A stretch of 64,000 nucleotides of DNA, from assembly GCF_006716905.1 (NCBI RefSeq), contig NZ_VFPV01000002.1:558001-622000 (forward strand). The letters are read 5' to 3'. The translations under genes were made by a program, and so were the position numbers. Source of the stretch: Acidovorax temperans. GTDB taxonomy: Bacteria > Pseudomonadota > Gammaproteobacteria > Burkholderiales > Burkholderiaceae_C. The notes under the pieces are model-generated. The model saw nothing but the letters and a program-made list of their open reading frames with translations, did no database searches and was not told the DNA's origin. Of this stretch, positions 17,793 through 26,694 are shown in pieces; the stretch's first letter is position 1, and the number at the start of each line of letters is the position of its first letter.

Positions 17793-18827
17793 ATGCGCTC
17801 CACACCCGACCTCCAGTCAGCCACCCCACAAGGTGAGACAAAGGCACCCCGGCAGTCCTGGTGGCTCAGGCTGTTCCTGCGGCTGGGCGTTCTGCCTTTT
17901 TTGCTCGCTGCGGCAGTCGCCATATTCGCCCTGCAGTCGCCACAGTTTCTGACTGCAGACAACCTGTTCAACCTGTTGCGGCAGTCTGTCTACCTGATCC
18001 TGGTGTCACTTGGCCAGATGTTGGCGCTGGCAACGGGGGGATTCGACCTCTCAGTAGGCACAGTCATCGCATTGACCTCGGTCGTTTCGGCGACAGTGAT
18101 GACAAGTCTTGGGCCTGAAAGCACCGCCATTGTTTCCATTGTCTTAGGTTGTGGTGCCGGTCTGATGGCCGGGCTACTGCTTGGCCTGTGCAACGGCTTG
18201 GGTGTTGCGGTGGCTGGTGTTTCGCCCTTCATCATGACGCTGGGTGTGCAGTCGATAGGGTTGGGTATCGCCCTGGCATTGACTGGCGGTGTTCCAGTGT
18301 CGGGTTTGCCCCCCATGTTTTCCGAAACCTTAGGTTTTGGTGTGGTGCTCGGCCTACCGATGCCTGTCTGGGTAGTGATAGCCATCTTCGTGCTCATGAT
18401 GGTGCTGATGAACCGTACAGCGACCGGGATTCACCTGTTAGCGGTAGGTGGAAACAGCAAAGCAGCCAACCTGTCTGGCATATCTATTCGACGTACGTAT
18501 CTGCTGGCCTACGTCTTGTGTGCACTTTTGGCGTCCGTAGCCGGTCTGCTGCTGACCGCTCGGGTCGATTCTGGGGAAGCCAACCTGGGGGCAAGCATCG
18601 CGTTGGAGTCAATTGCTGCCTGTGTAATCGCTGGCGTAAGCCTGCGTGGGGGTGTGGCGCGTGTTGAGAATGTCGTGTTGGGCGCCATCTTTATCGGCTT
18701 AGTCCAGAACGGCATGAACCTGACCAACGTCGGGTCTTACATGCAGATGGTGGTGCTAGGTGTGCTGCTAATTGTGGCTGTCGTGGCCGATCAAGTGCGA
18801 CATAGATTGATGCGTGCCGACCAGTAA
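17793..18827 (+). CDS. RbsC/MglC-type ABC transporter permease
   Basis: Inner-membrane permease of 344 residues with about eight to ten hydrophobic spans. Family motifs are LATGGFDLSVGTVIALTSVV, MNRTATGIHLLAVGGNSKAA and GVSLRGGVARVENVVLGAIF. It begins eight bases after the ATPase stop and completes the binding protein-ATPase-permease set. Base composition and codon use drift towards AT in the second half (for example CTAGGTGTGCTGCTAATT). The operon ends here, followed by a large palindrome that could act as terminator. Confidence 0.92.
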   Translation: MRSTPDLQSATPQGETKAPRQSWWLRLFLRLGVLPFLLAAAVAIFALQSPQFLTADNLFNLLRQSVYLILVSLGQMLALATGGFDLSVGTVIALTSVVSATVMTSLGPESTAIVSIVLGCGAGLMAGLLLGLCNGLGVAVAGVSPFIMTLGVQSIGLGIALALTGGVPVSGLPPMFSETLGFGVVLGLPMPVWVVIAIFVLMMVLMNRTATGIHLLAVGGNSKAANLSGISIRRTYLLAYVLCALLASVAGLLLTARVDSGEANLGASIALESIAACVIAGVSLRGGVARVENVVLGAIFIGLVQNGMNLTNVGSYMQMVVLGVLLIVAVVADQVRHRLMRADQ

Positions 18828-18844
18828 CGCTGGTTGGGCTTGGC

Positions 18845-18908
18845 TGTTGACGCCGACCGAAATTTGACCATCTGAAGGCGGATGGTCAATTTTGAATCGG
18901 CGCCAACA
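18845..18908. repeat. 64-bp imperfect palindrome, terminator or fused IS ends
   Basis: Arms 18845-18872 and 18881-18908 pair over about 28 bases with few mismatches around an 8-base loop. The inner part is TTTGACCATC / GATGGTCAA. The outer edges read TGTTGACGCCGA and, reversed, TGTTGGCGCCGA. A T-run follows the inner stem, so it may terminate the ABC operon. The TGTTG(A/G)CGCCGA...TTGACC layout also resembles IS21-family ends meeting head to head; that reading is inference. Confidence 0.6.
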
Positions 18909-19096
18909 CGCTGTGTCTTGAGTTGAGCGTCACACTGGTACGCGCCTTGGGATATTGCCCGCATTGCGCCACGGTTAACATCCGACTACGTTTATGACAC
19001 AGTAAGATTAGACAATCTCTTCCATCGTTTCAGCAGGTTCCAAGGCAGATGCAGCAGCCTGCTTTGGCGTATGCGCGCGTTCGAGGTGGAGTTGGC

Positions 19097-19186
19097 TTAT
19101 GGCGCCAGTAGCTCCTCAACCTGTGCGGCCATTGGTAGCGGAGCCACGGCGCCGTGACCCTGTACCGCCAGTGCGGCGGCTGCATT
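19097..19186 (-). pseudogene. C-terminal remnant of a PfkB/ribokinase-family sugar kinase
   Basis: The minus strand encodes NAAAALAVQGHGAVAPLPMA, then AQVEELLAP and a stop. This is the pattern at the C-terminus of ribokinase-like kinases (ANAAAAL..Q..GA...P...EVE.LL). It is cut at its 5' side exactly where the IS begins, and the far side of the IS does not continue the kinase. Its position next to a ribose-type ABC transporter fits a lost carbohydrate-kinase gene. The 18909-19096 stretch holds nothing that I can identify. Confidence 0.45.
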
Positions 19187-19241
19187 AGGGTCTGTTGAGA
19201 ATCAATCTGAGAGGCGTGAATGGATGTGATGCAATAGGAGC

Positions 19242-19592
19242 ATGAGCATTCGATGGGTACTGACAGACGAGCAATGGGCCAAGATGGAGCCTCAATGCCT
19301 TGGCAAGCCAAGTGATCCTGGACGCAGCGGCACAGACAACCGCCGCTTCGTTGAGGCAGTGCTGTGGATTGCCCGCACAGGCAGCCCCTGGCGAGACCTG
19401 CCGCCAGAGTTCGGCAAGTGGAACACGGTGTTCAAACGCTTTAGAGACTGGGTTAAGGCCGATGTGTTCCAACGTCTGTTCGATGCAGTGAGCGAGCAGC
19501 CGGACATGGAATATGCGATGGTGGATGCCACGATTGTGAAAGTGCATCGGCACGGCCAGGGGGCAAAAGGGGGACTTCGGGCCAGGCCATAG
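19242..19592 (+). CDS. IS5/IS427-type transposase, OrfA
   Basis: N-terminal half of the transposase, 116 residues, starting MSIRWVLTDEQWAKMEP after an AGGAGC site. It contains the DUF4096-like domain (DNRRFVEAVLWIARTGSPWR, FGKWNTVFKRFRDW) and the first catalytic Asp in MVDATIVKVHRHGQG. It ends GAKGGLRARP. A shift to the -1 frame at the A4G5 tract near 19566-19574 would instead read KGGTSGQAIGHSRGGMTTK, the expected continuation, so OrfA and OrfB are probably fused by frameshifting. Confidence 0.88.
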   Translation: MSIRWVLTDEQWAKMEPQCLGKPSDPGRSGTDNRRFVEAVLWIARTGSPWRDLPPEFGKWNTVFKRFRDWVKADVFQRLFDAVSEQPDMEYAMVDATIVKVHRHGQGAKGGLRARP

Positions 19593-19609
19593 GCCACTCG
19601 AGGGGCGGC

Positions 19610-19996
19610 ATGACCACGAAGATACTGGCGCTGACGGATGCATTGGGCAATCTGGTGAAGTTCGTCTTGATGCCAGGGCAGCGCCACGACACCAAAGGGG
19701 TCAGAGAGCTGATTGCCGATGTGCGCTTTGATGCCTTGCTTGCCGACAAGGCCTTCGATGTGAATTGGCTGATCCAGGAGTTGGGTAAGCGCGGGGCGCA
19801 GGTGGTGATCTCACAGATGCCCCGCAGGAGAGCGCCACTGGAGATTGACCTGGAGGTCTACAAATGGCGCCACTTGATCGAGAACTTCTTTTGCAAGCTC
19901 AAGGAGTTCAAACGTATCGCAATGCGCAGCGACAAGACGGATAGCAGCTTCGCAGCGATGATCTATCTCGCAGCTGGGGTTATCAACTCTCGGTAA
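19610..19996 (+). CDS. IS5/IS427-type transposase, OrfB
   Basis: C-terminal half of the transposase, 128 residues if started at ATG 19610 (MTTKILALTDALGNLVKFVL). It carries the second Asp in LLADKAFDVNWLI and the Y/H...E region KWRHLIENFFCKLKEFKRIA. It lies in the -1 frame relative to OrfA. The natural product is most likely the OrfAB fusion, since a free OrfB would lack the first catalytic residue. Confidence 0.88.
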   Translation: MTTKILALTDALGNLVKFVLMPGQRHDTKGVRELIADVRFDALLADKAFDVNWLIQELGKRGAQVVISQMPRRRAPLEIDLEVYKWRHLIENFFCKLKEFKRIAMRSDKTDSSFAAMIYLAAGVINSR

Positions 19997-20012
19997 TTCT
20001 CAACAGACCCTA

Positions 20013-20310
20013 GGCCAACAAAGAAACCGACGATTCAATTAGGTTGTTGCTAAAGCGCCGTGACGAGCTACGTCAAATAACTTCAGATAGCGATTATTAA
20101 TAGGCCGCGCTCAGGTGGTGGCAGCCTGCGCGCAACCCGGTGCCAGTCTTACTTTGAGCGCGTGCGCCAGGGCCCCATGGCGGGCGTGCGCGTTGTTCGC
20201 AAGCAGATCTTCGAGTAAGCGACTGGTAGTTTCCCGGTGAATGCGGTTGGGGGTTGGAGGGGGTCTATGGGCATCATATGACAGGCGTCATGGGTGTTTC
20301 ATCCGCAGGA
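20013..20310. other. Gap with an unidentified gene tail
   Basis: No complete gene. On the plus strand an open stretch ends at a TAA near 20218 and reads SYFERVRQGPMAGVRVVRKQ then IFE. This looks like the C-terminus of a real protein rather than random sequence, but I do not recognise the family. The rest of the gap shows no clear signal. Confidence 0.25.
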
Positions 20311-21123
20311 TCACTTCGCATCTGCCAAGCGTACAAAATCTGCCACGCATATGAGTTCGCTTCCGAGAATGGATCCGACGCGAATCACCAGATCGACAGG
20401 CGTGCCCGTGTACTCCGCTCTGTCCAAGGCGCTGGCATCTTCAAGCTTCGGCGGCCGGTCCGGCATTCGCAGAGTGCGAGCAGCCCGCAATTGGGAAGGC
20501 AAGCTTGTTCGGTTCAGAAGTTTTAAAGTGAACCCTCTGCGTTCCCGAAAAAGCTTGGCGCGCACGTGAAACAATTCACGACGCCACTCGTATCGAGGCA
20601 GCGTCGGAAGCTCCATCTGCCAAGGATCATCTTCGGAAAGATGGCCATTCCAGTGGCGGTGGCGTGCACTGACCAGCGCATTCAGTTGTTTTTTTGTCTT
20701 GGGGGCGAAAGCTCCATCCGATAAATCCAGAAATCCCGCTTGCATGCGCTGCGCGAGGGCAATGACAGCCTGCGTGTTGTGAACTGGCAATTCCTGCCAT
20801 GCGTGCCGCAGGCGCTGCCGGTCTGCGAGCATGTTCTTTTCCCGTGTGCCGAGAGAGTTTTCTTCCGGTACGAAGTCCAGCAGTTGCTGGGGTCGCGGTG
20901 CAAGTTCAAGCACCAACACGATCAGAGGCTCCCCCGATTTTTTGTTGCGCAGGCAGTAGCGATAGGTCAGGGTGGTGTACAGCAGAAAGCGGTCTACCTC
21001 AACCAGCCTCTCAAGGTCTGAGATCACCGCTTGAGCTCGCTGTCGCAGCTGCATTTCATCAAAAAGGTCAGGCAATCCAGGAATCTCCAACTCCATTACT
21101 TTCATTGCCATGAATTGAGTCAT
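20311..21123 (-). CDS. Unknown protein, third gene of the recombinase module
   Basis: A 270-residue soluble protein that I do not recognise. It has no membrane span or signal peptide. It is rich in Arg, Leu and Glu, with helical-looking segments (RQRAQAVISDLERLVEVDRF, LRHAWQELPVHNTQAVIALA) and a basic C-terminal half. Its start overlaps the stop of the 905-residue recombinase gene by four bases (ATGA), so it is translationally coupled and probably part of the same machine. Possible roles are a small accessory or directionality factor; this is inference from position only. Confidence 0.7.
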   Translation of the reverse strand: MTQFMAMKVMELEIPGLPDLFDEMQLRQRAQAVISDLERLVEVDRFLLYTTLTYRYCLRNKKSGEPLIVLVLELAPRPQQLLDFVPEENSLGTREKNMLADRQRLRHAWQELPVHNTQAVIALAQRMQAGFLDLSDGAFAPKTKKQLNALVSARHRHWNGHLSEDDPWQMELPTLPRYEWRRELFHVRAKLFRERRGFTLKLLNRTSLPSQLRAARTLRMPDRPPKLEDASALDRAEYTGTPVDLVIRVGSILGSELICVADFVRLADAK

Positions 21124-23837
21124 TGATACTTGCTCCCTTCGAGGTCAGCAACACGTAGCCACGCCCACGCGGCCAGGAACGCGCAGTGCAGCCCGATGAT
21201 TGAGTTCGCACTGCCATTTCTATTGCGTAGGGCCCCATCGGAACTTATGACCAGCCAGATGGGAGGGCGGCCATGGCGATGGGTATGGCGCACCTGAGCG
21301 AACGAAGCGCCCAGCTGAAATCGCACGGTCTCTTGTGCACGTGCAAGAGCGTCGCTGATCTCACTCTGCCGCTGGTCGGTCGATGACCAGTGCAGGGACA
21401 TGAGACTGCGGTTGATGCCCGAGTCTGCGAGTAACCCCATGAAACTTTCCCACTCCGATCCAGGGCGCACGGCCAGATGTTGGTCGTCAACGGCACGCTC
21501 CCAGTAGCTGGTCGCTCGTTGCAACCGCAAGAATTCAATCTTTCCCATCACATCCGTCAGTTGAAGCCAGCGCCGCTGCGAGAGCCGGGCGAAGTCCGGG
21601 CGCATTCCCAGCAAGCGTCCTGATGATTCAAGCAGCGCTTGCATGCCATGGCTGAGGGCATCCAGCATTGAGGGCGTCCTCTTGCCGTGGCGTTCTGCAA
21701 AATCTCCGACGGCTTCAACAATCCGGACAACCTGCTGATGGGGCACCGCATGGCGCAGGCCAACTTGTTGCGTCGAGAGACCAGCTGCGATTTCGCGAAG
21801 TACTCCCACGACCTGGGCATATGTAAGCGCATGCGACTGCGGCGGCGGCAGCGGATTGGCCGGCACTGTCATTGCGATTGAATCGCTGATGGCAGAAAGA
21901 GGAATGCGCAGGGCTACGTCGGTCAGTGATGTTCGAAGAATTTCCGCAGTAAAGCCGCCGCGCCTGGTGGCGCGGCTTGCGCGTTGGCGCAGCGTCTCGG
22001 GCGCCACCCCCGTCCAGGCCGACGTTCCGACATAGTCCAGTGGCAGACGTTCGAGTGCTACGTCGATGGAATGCCTGAGACCAGGCTCGTAGATATGGCA
22101 GTAGTGCACGGCAGTTACATGCCCACCGATGTGGCCGACTTCGTTGGCCAATCGATCTAGTGGATTGACTTCATCGTCGTTCTCCTGCAGCAGTATTGCG
22201 GCCAGGCGTTGGCTGGCATAGCTGTGGCGAAAGGCATGCAGGCTGATGCTCTCGTCCCCGGTGACTGTTTTAAGCAGCTGATTCAGCCAGAAATACATCC
22301 TGCCAGAGTGCGCCAACTCCGTTGGCCGATCTGGTTGCCCAAACAGATAGTCTTCATGGGTGGCAAGTTCTGCCGCACGTCGCGCGAGCCAAGTCCTTAC
22401 GATCGCCATCGCAGTGATGTCGCGGACCGTCACTCGGCGCCGGCCCTCACGTGACTTCTCTCGGCCGTCACGCAGCTCGCGTGCGATTTCCACCACCAGA
22501 TGATCCCCTTCGTCAAGAACATTGCCAATGCGCAGCACCAAGAGTTCACCAATGCGCACGGGCGCATTGCCGACAATTTCCAGGGCGGCACCCAGCTGGG
22601 CCACAAAGCGGTCTGCTTGTGCATCGCCAGCTAGCCATTCCCGCAGCCGCTCCTTTTCGTGCGGCCAGACCAAGTTGGCACGGACGTTGGCTTCGACCTC
22701 GACTTGGAGTAGGCCGGTCGGAAGTGGCGGCACTTGCCACCAGGCACGCAGGAATTGGTGAAGTGCCTTCAGCGCTGCGATGCGGGCGGGACCCATGGTT
22801 GCGCTGCCGTTCACTAACTTGCGGAAAATTTCAGCGTAAGTTGTTTCGTTGATGCCATACAACCGAACTTCATTGAGAGCCACATGAAAATCATCGGCCA
22901 AAGCGTTCAGGTAGTCCGACGGTGTGGTGGACGCCAGATTTTTCTTGCGCTTGGTACCACGCTCGACGAGGTCCAGGGCAAACGCATGAAGGACGGCACA
23001 TGCTTCGTCTGCATCGTCTAGGCTGGCGGCCAGTGAATGCATCCGACGCAGGATCTCTTCACGCTTGCTGACATTTGATCCTTTGGTCGGCGGACGCAGT
23101 GCCGCAAGAAGTTGACGGATGAAAGTGGCGCCGCTGCGAACCGAGGCAGGACGCCCAAGAAGGGCGGCTTCAAAGGCGCGTTCGTACACCGGGTAAGAGG
23201 TCGTGCCCTGTGGCTCCGGATCGACTTCTTCGGGCAACAGCGCCCGCCTTGTTTGCGCCCGAGCCAGCGCGCTGCGCGGCGTGGCGCTTAAGGGATCTGC
23301 ACCGCTCACATGGCCGTACAGAACTGGCGGCAGGTGATTCTGCAACCAACCCATGGCAGTTGTGAGGAGCTGTTCCCAGATTGTTTCTAGGGGTGAGACA
23401 ACACCGCTTTTGAGGGCGCGGGCGCTCAACACGCCCATGAGATGTTCGCGGGCCAACCCATACGGTTGCCACTCCTGTACCCGAGCCAGTGCCAGAGTGG
23501 TCCAGACGCTCAGGTGGCGGGCGTCATGACGGGAGCCAATTTTCCAGTCCAACCGCACTGCAGTCTCGAATCTGCGGGCTTGCTGGCAGGCAGCGTATGC
23601 GGCTTGCAGTTCGGTGTCGCTGGCGATGCCATCAAATGCAATCAGGCATGCCAGTGTCAGGCCTGCCGGTTCTAGCTCTCGCACGCTCGAGGAGATCACC
23701 CAGGACTGAAAGTCCCCGAACTGATGGCTGATGTTGCCGAGATTTTGAGGTTGCAGGAAGTGCATGCGCCGGCTGAGGTCCGGGATGAAAAGCGCACGCT
23801 TGAATGAAGATCGGCGCGGTTTTGCCTGATTCATCAT
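21120..23837 (-). CDS. Large tyrosine recombinase (905 aa) with full catalytic set
   Basis: Site-specific DNA recombinase. The C-terminal half carries the tyrosine-recombinase catalytic pattern: Arg in NAPVRIGELLVLRIG (about residue 430), a basic beta-hairpin DGREKSREGRRRV, H-x-x-R in ISLHAFRHSYASQR (about 535), a second His in NEVGHIGGHVTAVHYCH and the tyrosine in HYCHIY (about 580). At 905 residues it is far larger than phage integrases. It has about 400 residues before the catalytic domain and 300 after it. Middle gene of a three-gene overlapping operon, with one-base overlap to the upstream gene. Confidence 0.82.
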   Translation of the reverse strand: MMNQAKPRRSSFKRALFIPDLSRRMHFLQPQNLGNISHQFGDFQSWVISSSVRELEPAGLTLACLIAFDGIASDTELQAAYAACQQARRFETAVRLDWKIGSRHDARHLSVWTTLALARVQEWQPYGLAREHLMGVLSARALKSGVVSPLETIWEQLLTTAMGWLQNHLPPVLYGHVSGADPLSATPRSALARAQTRRALLPEEVDPEPQGTTSYPVYERAFEAALLGRPASVRSGATFIRQLLAALRPPTKGSNVSKREEILRRMHSLAASLDDADEACAVLHAFALDLVERGTKRKKNLASTTPSDYLNALADDFHVALNEVRLYGINETTYAEIFRKLVNGSATMGPARIAALKALHQFLRAWWQVPPLPTGLLQVEVEANVRANLVWPHEKERLREWLAGDAQADRFVAQLGAALEIVGNAPVRIGELLVLRIGNVLDEGDHLVVEIARELRDGREKSREGRRRVTVRDITAMAIVRTWLARRAAELATHEDYLFGQPDRPTELAHSGRMYFWLNQLLKTVTGDESISLHAFRHSYASQRLAAILLQENDDEVNPLDRLANEVGHIGGHVTAVHYCHIYEPGLRHSIDVALERLPLDYVGTSAWTGVAPETLRQRASRATRRGGFTAEILRTSLTDVALRIPLSAISDSIAMTVPANPLPPPQSHALTYAQVVGVLREIAAGLSTQQVGLRHAVPHQQVVRIVEAVGDFAERHGKRTPSMLDALSHGMQALLESSGRLLGMRPDFARLSQRRWLQLTDVMGKIEFLRLQRATSYWERAVDDQHLAVRPGSEWESFMGLLADSGINRSLMSLHWSSTDQRQSEISDALARAQETVRFQLGASFAQVRHTHRHGRPPIWLVISSDGALRNRNGSANSIIGLHCAFLAAWAWLRVADLEGSKYQ

Positions 23838-25933
23838 TACTCCCTTCGCAACCCAGCCAGGGCTTGGATGCCGACTTCCCGCATGACGACCAGTTGGGTT
23901 GCCTCGATGCGACCGAGCGCTTGATGAGGGACGCAGACCTGGGAGTTGGTGTTCCTTTCCAGGCCCACAACTCGATGGCGCATGAAGCTATCAATGTCCC
24001 GTGAGCTCAGCCCGCGCTCACGCAGCACGTTTTGCCAGAAGTGTCGGCCGACATTGGGTGGCACCCTGATGGACTCCGGCATCTCCCGCCAGGTGAAATG
24101 TGCGCCTGCTGCATGGACCGCCCCGCTGGGGCTGAGTGTCAGAAAAAGCGGACCCGTGCCCTCTACGGCAATACGCAGTCTTTGTGCGAGCAGGAGCCCG
24201 TGACGGTCATTAAGCCGTTGCAGACGTTGCACCAGAGCCCTGGCGTGTGCAGCATAGAGGCAAATCTGCTCCCTGACCTGCGCGTTGAGCAGGGCAGGCT
24301 GAGCCATGAGTACATCCCCACCCTGCTTGTCGTGCACCACGATTTGATCCTGCCCATATAACAACTCCTCTGCCAGCAGGCGATAACACTGAACTTCGCG
24401 TAGTCCAGCGCAAAAGCTGATCAGCGCAGCTGAGTAACGGGTGAAATGAATATGGTGTTCAAGTAGGCGGAGCGCATGTGCGTTTCGTCCTGGCAGAGAA
24501 GCTGTGACAGCCTCAGCCAGTGCGGAAAACAAATGCTTGACTCCATCGAGATGCAGGGAGGCGCGCGAGCCGAGAGGTGGCAGTTGTTCAGCCTCCATGT
24601 TTGGCATACCCCAGCCCATGCCTCCATAGAGCCTCGTGCAGCCAGTGTGAATCTCCCGGCCCGTCAGACGGGCGTAGTACATACGTGCCGAACCGATCAG
24701 GGAAAAGTCTGTGGTTAAGCAGGCGGACACAAGCCGGTCGTTGCCTAGGGCCAGTGAGATGGCGCCGGTGGACTTGCTAGCACGGGCCAGGGAGGCGTGG
24801 AGCTTGCAGGATTCGTGTGGAATCAGCGAGTTTCGTGGATCTACCCGCACCCAGTCCACCAAGTCCCCGAGTAGCACCGCTTGCGGATAGATTTGGCTGC
24901 GCCGCTGTATCTCCTCTGCCAGAAAGACGGGTAGAGGCAGAACCACGATATCGCCGCTGACTTTAAAAAGGTGTGCAGTCGCCATTGGCGGCTGGGCCCG
25001 GTGTGGAAACAGGGCACGCAGATTGAGTAGCAGGCACCCCGTCCGGACGCAGATGCCGAGGATGTTGAATGGTCGGTACCCCGTCACCAATGGCAGGCTT
25101 AGCACTAGCAACGGCGGCAAGTTCACAAGCAGCTCCAGTGACTGTATGACTGCGGCACCATCTTTTGCTTCGACCCGTGTGCGCAGCATCGTCGCAGCAC
25201 GTCGGTAATGCGCGAGAGGGAGGTGACTGTCGTCAATAGCCGCTTGGCGGTGTTTGGGGTTCGGGTAATCAAGACGCCAGCGCAACCTGGCGAGCAAATC
25301 CAGTACATGGTGAGGATGAGCATGCGGCGGACGGCGCGGGCCGAACTCGTCCAGTTCCACGCGGCGGCGCACTTGCGCATCAGTTTTATGAAAACGCACC
25401 AACCAGCCGCGCCCAAAACCCAGTTCGGCTAAATCCTCCGGCGTGCGAACTTCGCCGGGCTGAGGGCGACCATACCTGACGGTGTCCCGACGTAGCGCAA
25501 CGCAGTAGTCCTGTTTGAGCTCGGTCTGCTCCAGCAGGCACCGGGCAACTTCGGCGCCAAGCGCAACCCGAAGTGGCAGGTGCTCGTCCCTGAGAGTGAG
25601 CAACAAGGCAAGTGCCGGGAATTCAGCGAGCCGCCCGGTCAGCGGTGCGGATGGCACCATGCCCTGAATTTGATGCGTATGGGTTGACACGCTGTCGTGG
25701 ATGCATTGCGCGGCTCCTGCCCATTCCAAAAAAAATGGACGTGAGTTGGCAATGGTCTCTGCATAGTCCACCAAGCACTTGGCCAAGGTAGCGGTTGCCG
25801 TCGCGCATGAAGGCTGATCGGGGGGCAGGGGCACCATGCCAAACAACTGATCGAGCATTGGTTGGCAGGTTTCGGGGATGGCGGAGCGTAGTCGCGCCAC
25901 CGGTTCTAGGTCGGAAAAAATGAAAGTCGTCAT
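23837..25933 (-). CDS. Tyrosine-recombinase-like protein lacking part of the active site (698 aa)
   Basis: First gene of the three-gene module, preceded by a strong GAGGAGA site. The C-terminal third resembles a tyrosine-recombinase fold: ISFCAGLREVQCYRLLAEEL (Arg region), HDKQGG, then GRHFWQNVLRERGLSSRDID and SFMRHRVVGLE. The latter matches the usual RHtfat..l..G...i...lGH pattern. I do not see a complete R-H-R-H-Y set, so it may be a structural partner of the next gene's recombinase. The N-terminal 400 residues are unassigned. The ATG at 25933 gives the longest open frame with a ribosome site. Confidence 0.68.
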   Translation of the reverse strand: MTTFIFSDLEPVARLRSAIPETCQPMLDQLFGMVPLPPDQPSCATATATLAKCLVDYAETIANSRPFFLEWAGAAQCIHDSVSTHTHQIQGMVPSAPLTGRLAEFPALALLLTLRDEHLPLRVALGAEVARCLLEQTELKQDYCVALRRDTVRYGRPQPGEVRTPEDLAELGFGRGWLVRFHKTDAQVRRRVELDEFGPRRPPHAHPHHVLDLLARLRWRLDYPNPKHRQAAIDDSHLPLAHYRRAATMLRTRVEAKDGAAVIQSLELLVNLPPLLVLSLPLVTGYRPFNILGICVRTGCLLLNLRALFPHRAQPPMATAHLFKVSGDIVVLPLPVFLAEEIQRRSQIYPQAVLLGDLVDWVRVDPRNSLIPHESCKLHASLARASKSTGAISLALGNDRLVSACLTTDFSLIGSARMYYARLTGREIHTGCTRLYGGMGWGMPNMEAEQLPPLGSRASLHLDGVKHLFSALAEAVTASLPGRNAHALRLLEHHIHFTRYSAALISFCAGLREVQCYRLLAEELLYGQDQIVVHDKQGGDVLMAQPALLNAQVREQICLYAAHARALVQRLQRLNDRHGLLLAQRLRIAVEGTGPLFLTLSPSGAVHAAGAHFTWREMPESIRVPPNVGRHFWQNVLRERGLSSRDIDSFMRHRVVGLERNTNSQVCVPHQALGRIEATQLVVMREVGIQALAGLRRE

Positions 25934-26086
25934 GGGGCCTTCTCCTCAAAAAATTGCGGACGAAAACGACCCACCCCACGCCCGGGCAGTCAGGAATTGG
26001 TCAATGCAAAGCGCAGCGGGACCAGAACCGCGTCAGAGGGGAATTGCGCCGAGGGCGTGCAGCGCGTCGCCGCGAGGGGCGTTTAG

Positions 26087-26282
26087 AAACCTGGATCACA
26101 GGTTTACCCGCGATGGCGGTGAGGCCAGCGAGTCTTGAAAATGGCACGGGTGACGTGCCAAATTAATAAACCGCAGTGACGCGGTTGCCCTGGCGAGGGC
26201 TTTCTTGAACCGGCGTTGGAGCGCCGGTGAAATTAAACGGCTGAATCGTCCGTCAGCTCGGTGCGCTTCCTAGCCTAGGAAA
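26087..26282. other. String of five short perfect hairpins upstream of the recombinase module
   Basis: Consecutive perfect stems: AAACCTG/CAGGTTT (26087-26105), TGGCAC/GTGCCA (26142-26160), AACCGC/GCGGTT (26169-26186), ACCGGCG/CGCCGGT (26209-26228) and TTCCTAG/CTAGGAA (26268-26282). Loops of two neighbours share GTGAC, and AAATTAA(T)AAAC recurs between stems. No open frame explains it. It could be a recombination site or a structured RNA. The gap from 25934 to 26694 holds no supported gene. Confidence 0.55.
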
Positions 26283-26694
26283 TAAGCAGCAAGAATGTCT
26301 CCTTGGCTACCTACGACTTGCATATTGACAAGTGACACGTGAAATATCTTACGACACTTTTCTGCTGATGTGCAATTGGTAACGCGTATCGCAGCACAGC
26401 GCGAAATTTGCTCGGGCGACTTCAGAGCGCGAAGATCGTTGACGCAGCCGAATTTTTGAATTCCGGACCGCTATTGCCCAGGGCGCACGCCAACTCCATT
26501 CAAACCCAATGGTCAGAAACTGTTCGCAGGGGGTGGGGGCTTTTTGGGGGCGCTGCTGTGACAGGCATGGGCTCGATCGGGTTCAAGTGATAGACGCTGT
26601 CACGGAATAAGTCATTGATTCGTATGATTTTTAACTGTTTAAAGCCCAATTAGCACATCCAAGACCAATGCAGGTATGCAATGGTTTATTTCGA

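Larger units (their letters stand above)
19188..20010 (+). mobile_element. IS5-family (IS427-like) insertion sequence, copy 1, 823 bp
   Basis: Terminal inverted repeats GGGTCTGTTGAGAAT at the left and, reversed, at the right end (ATTCTCAACAGACCC). A TA dinucleotide lies on each side (19186-19187 and 20011-20012). The element carries two overlapping-type transposase frames. A second copy of identical length lies in inverted orientation at 31350-32172 with only scattered base differences. Confidence 0.93.

Noticed and set aside
20311..25933. RIT (recombinase-in-trio) element
   Set aside because: RIT proteins are about 320-400 residues each and all carry catalytic residues; here only one of three does, and the sizes differ greatly.
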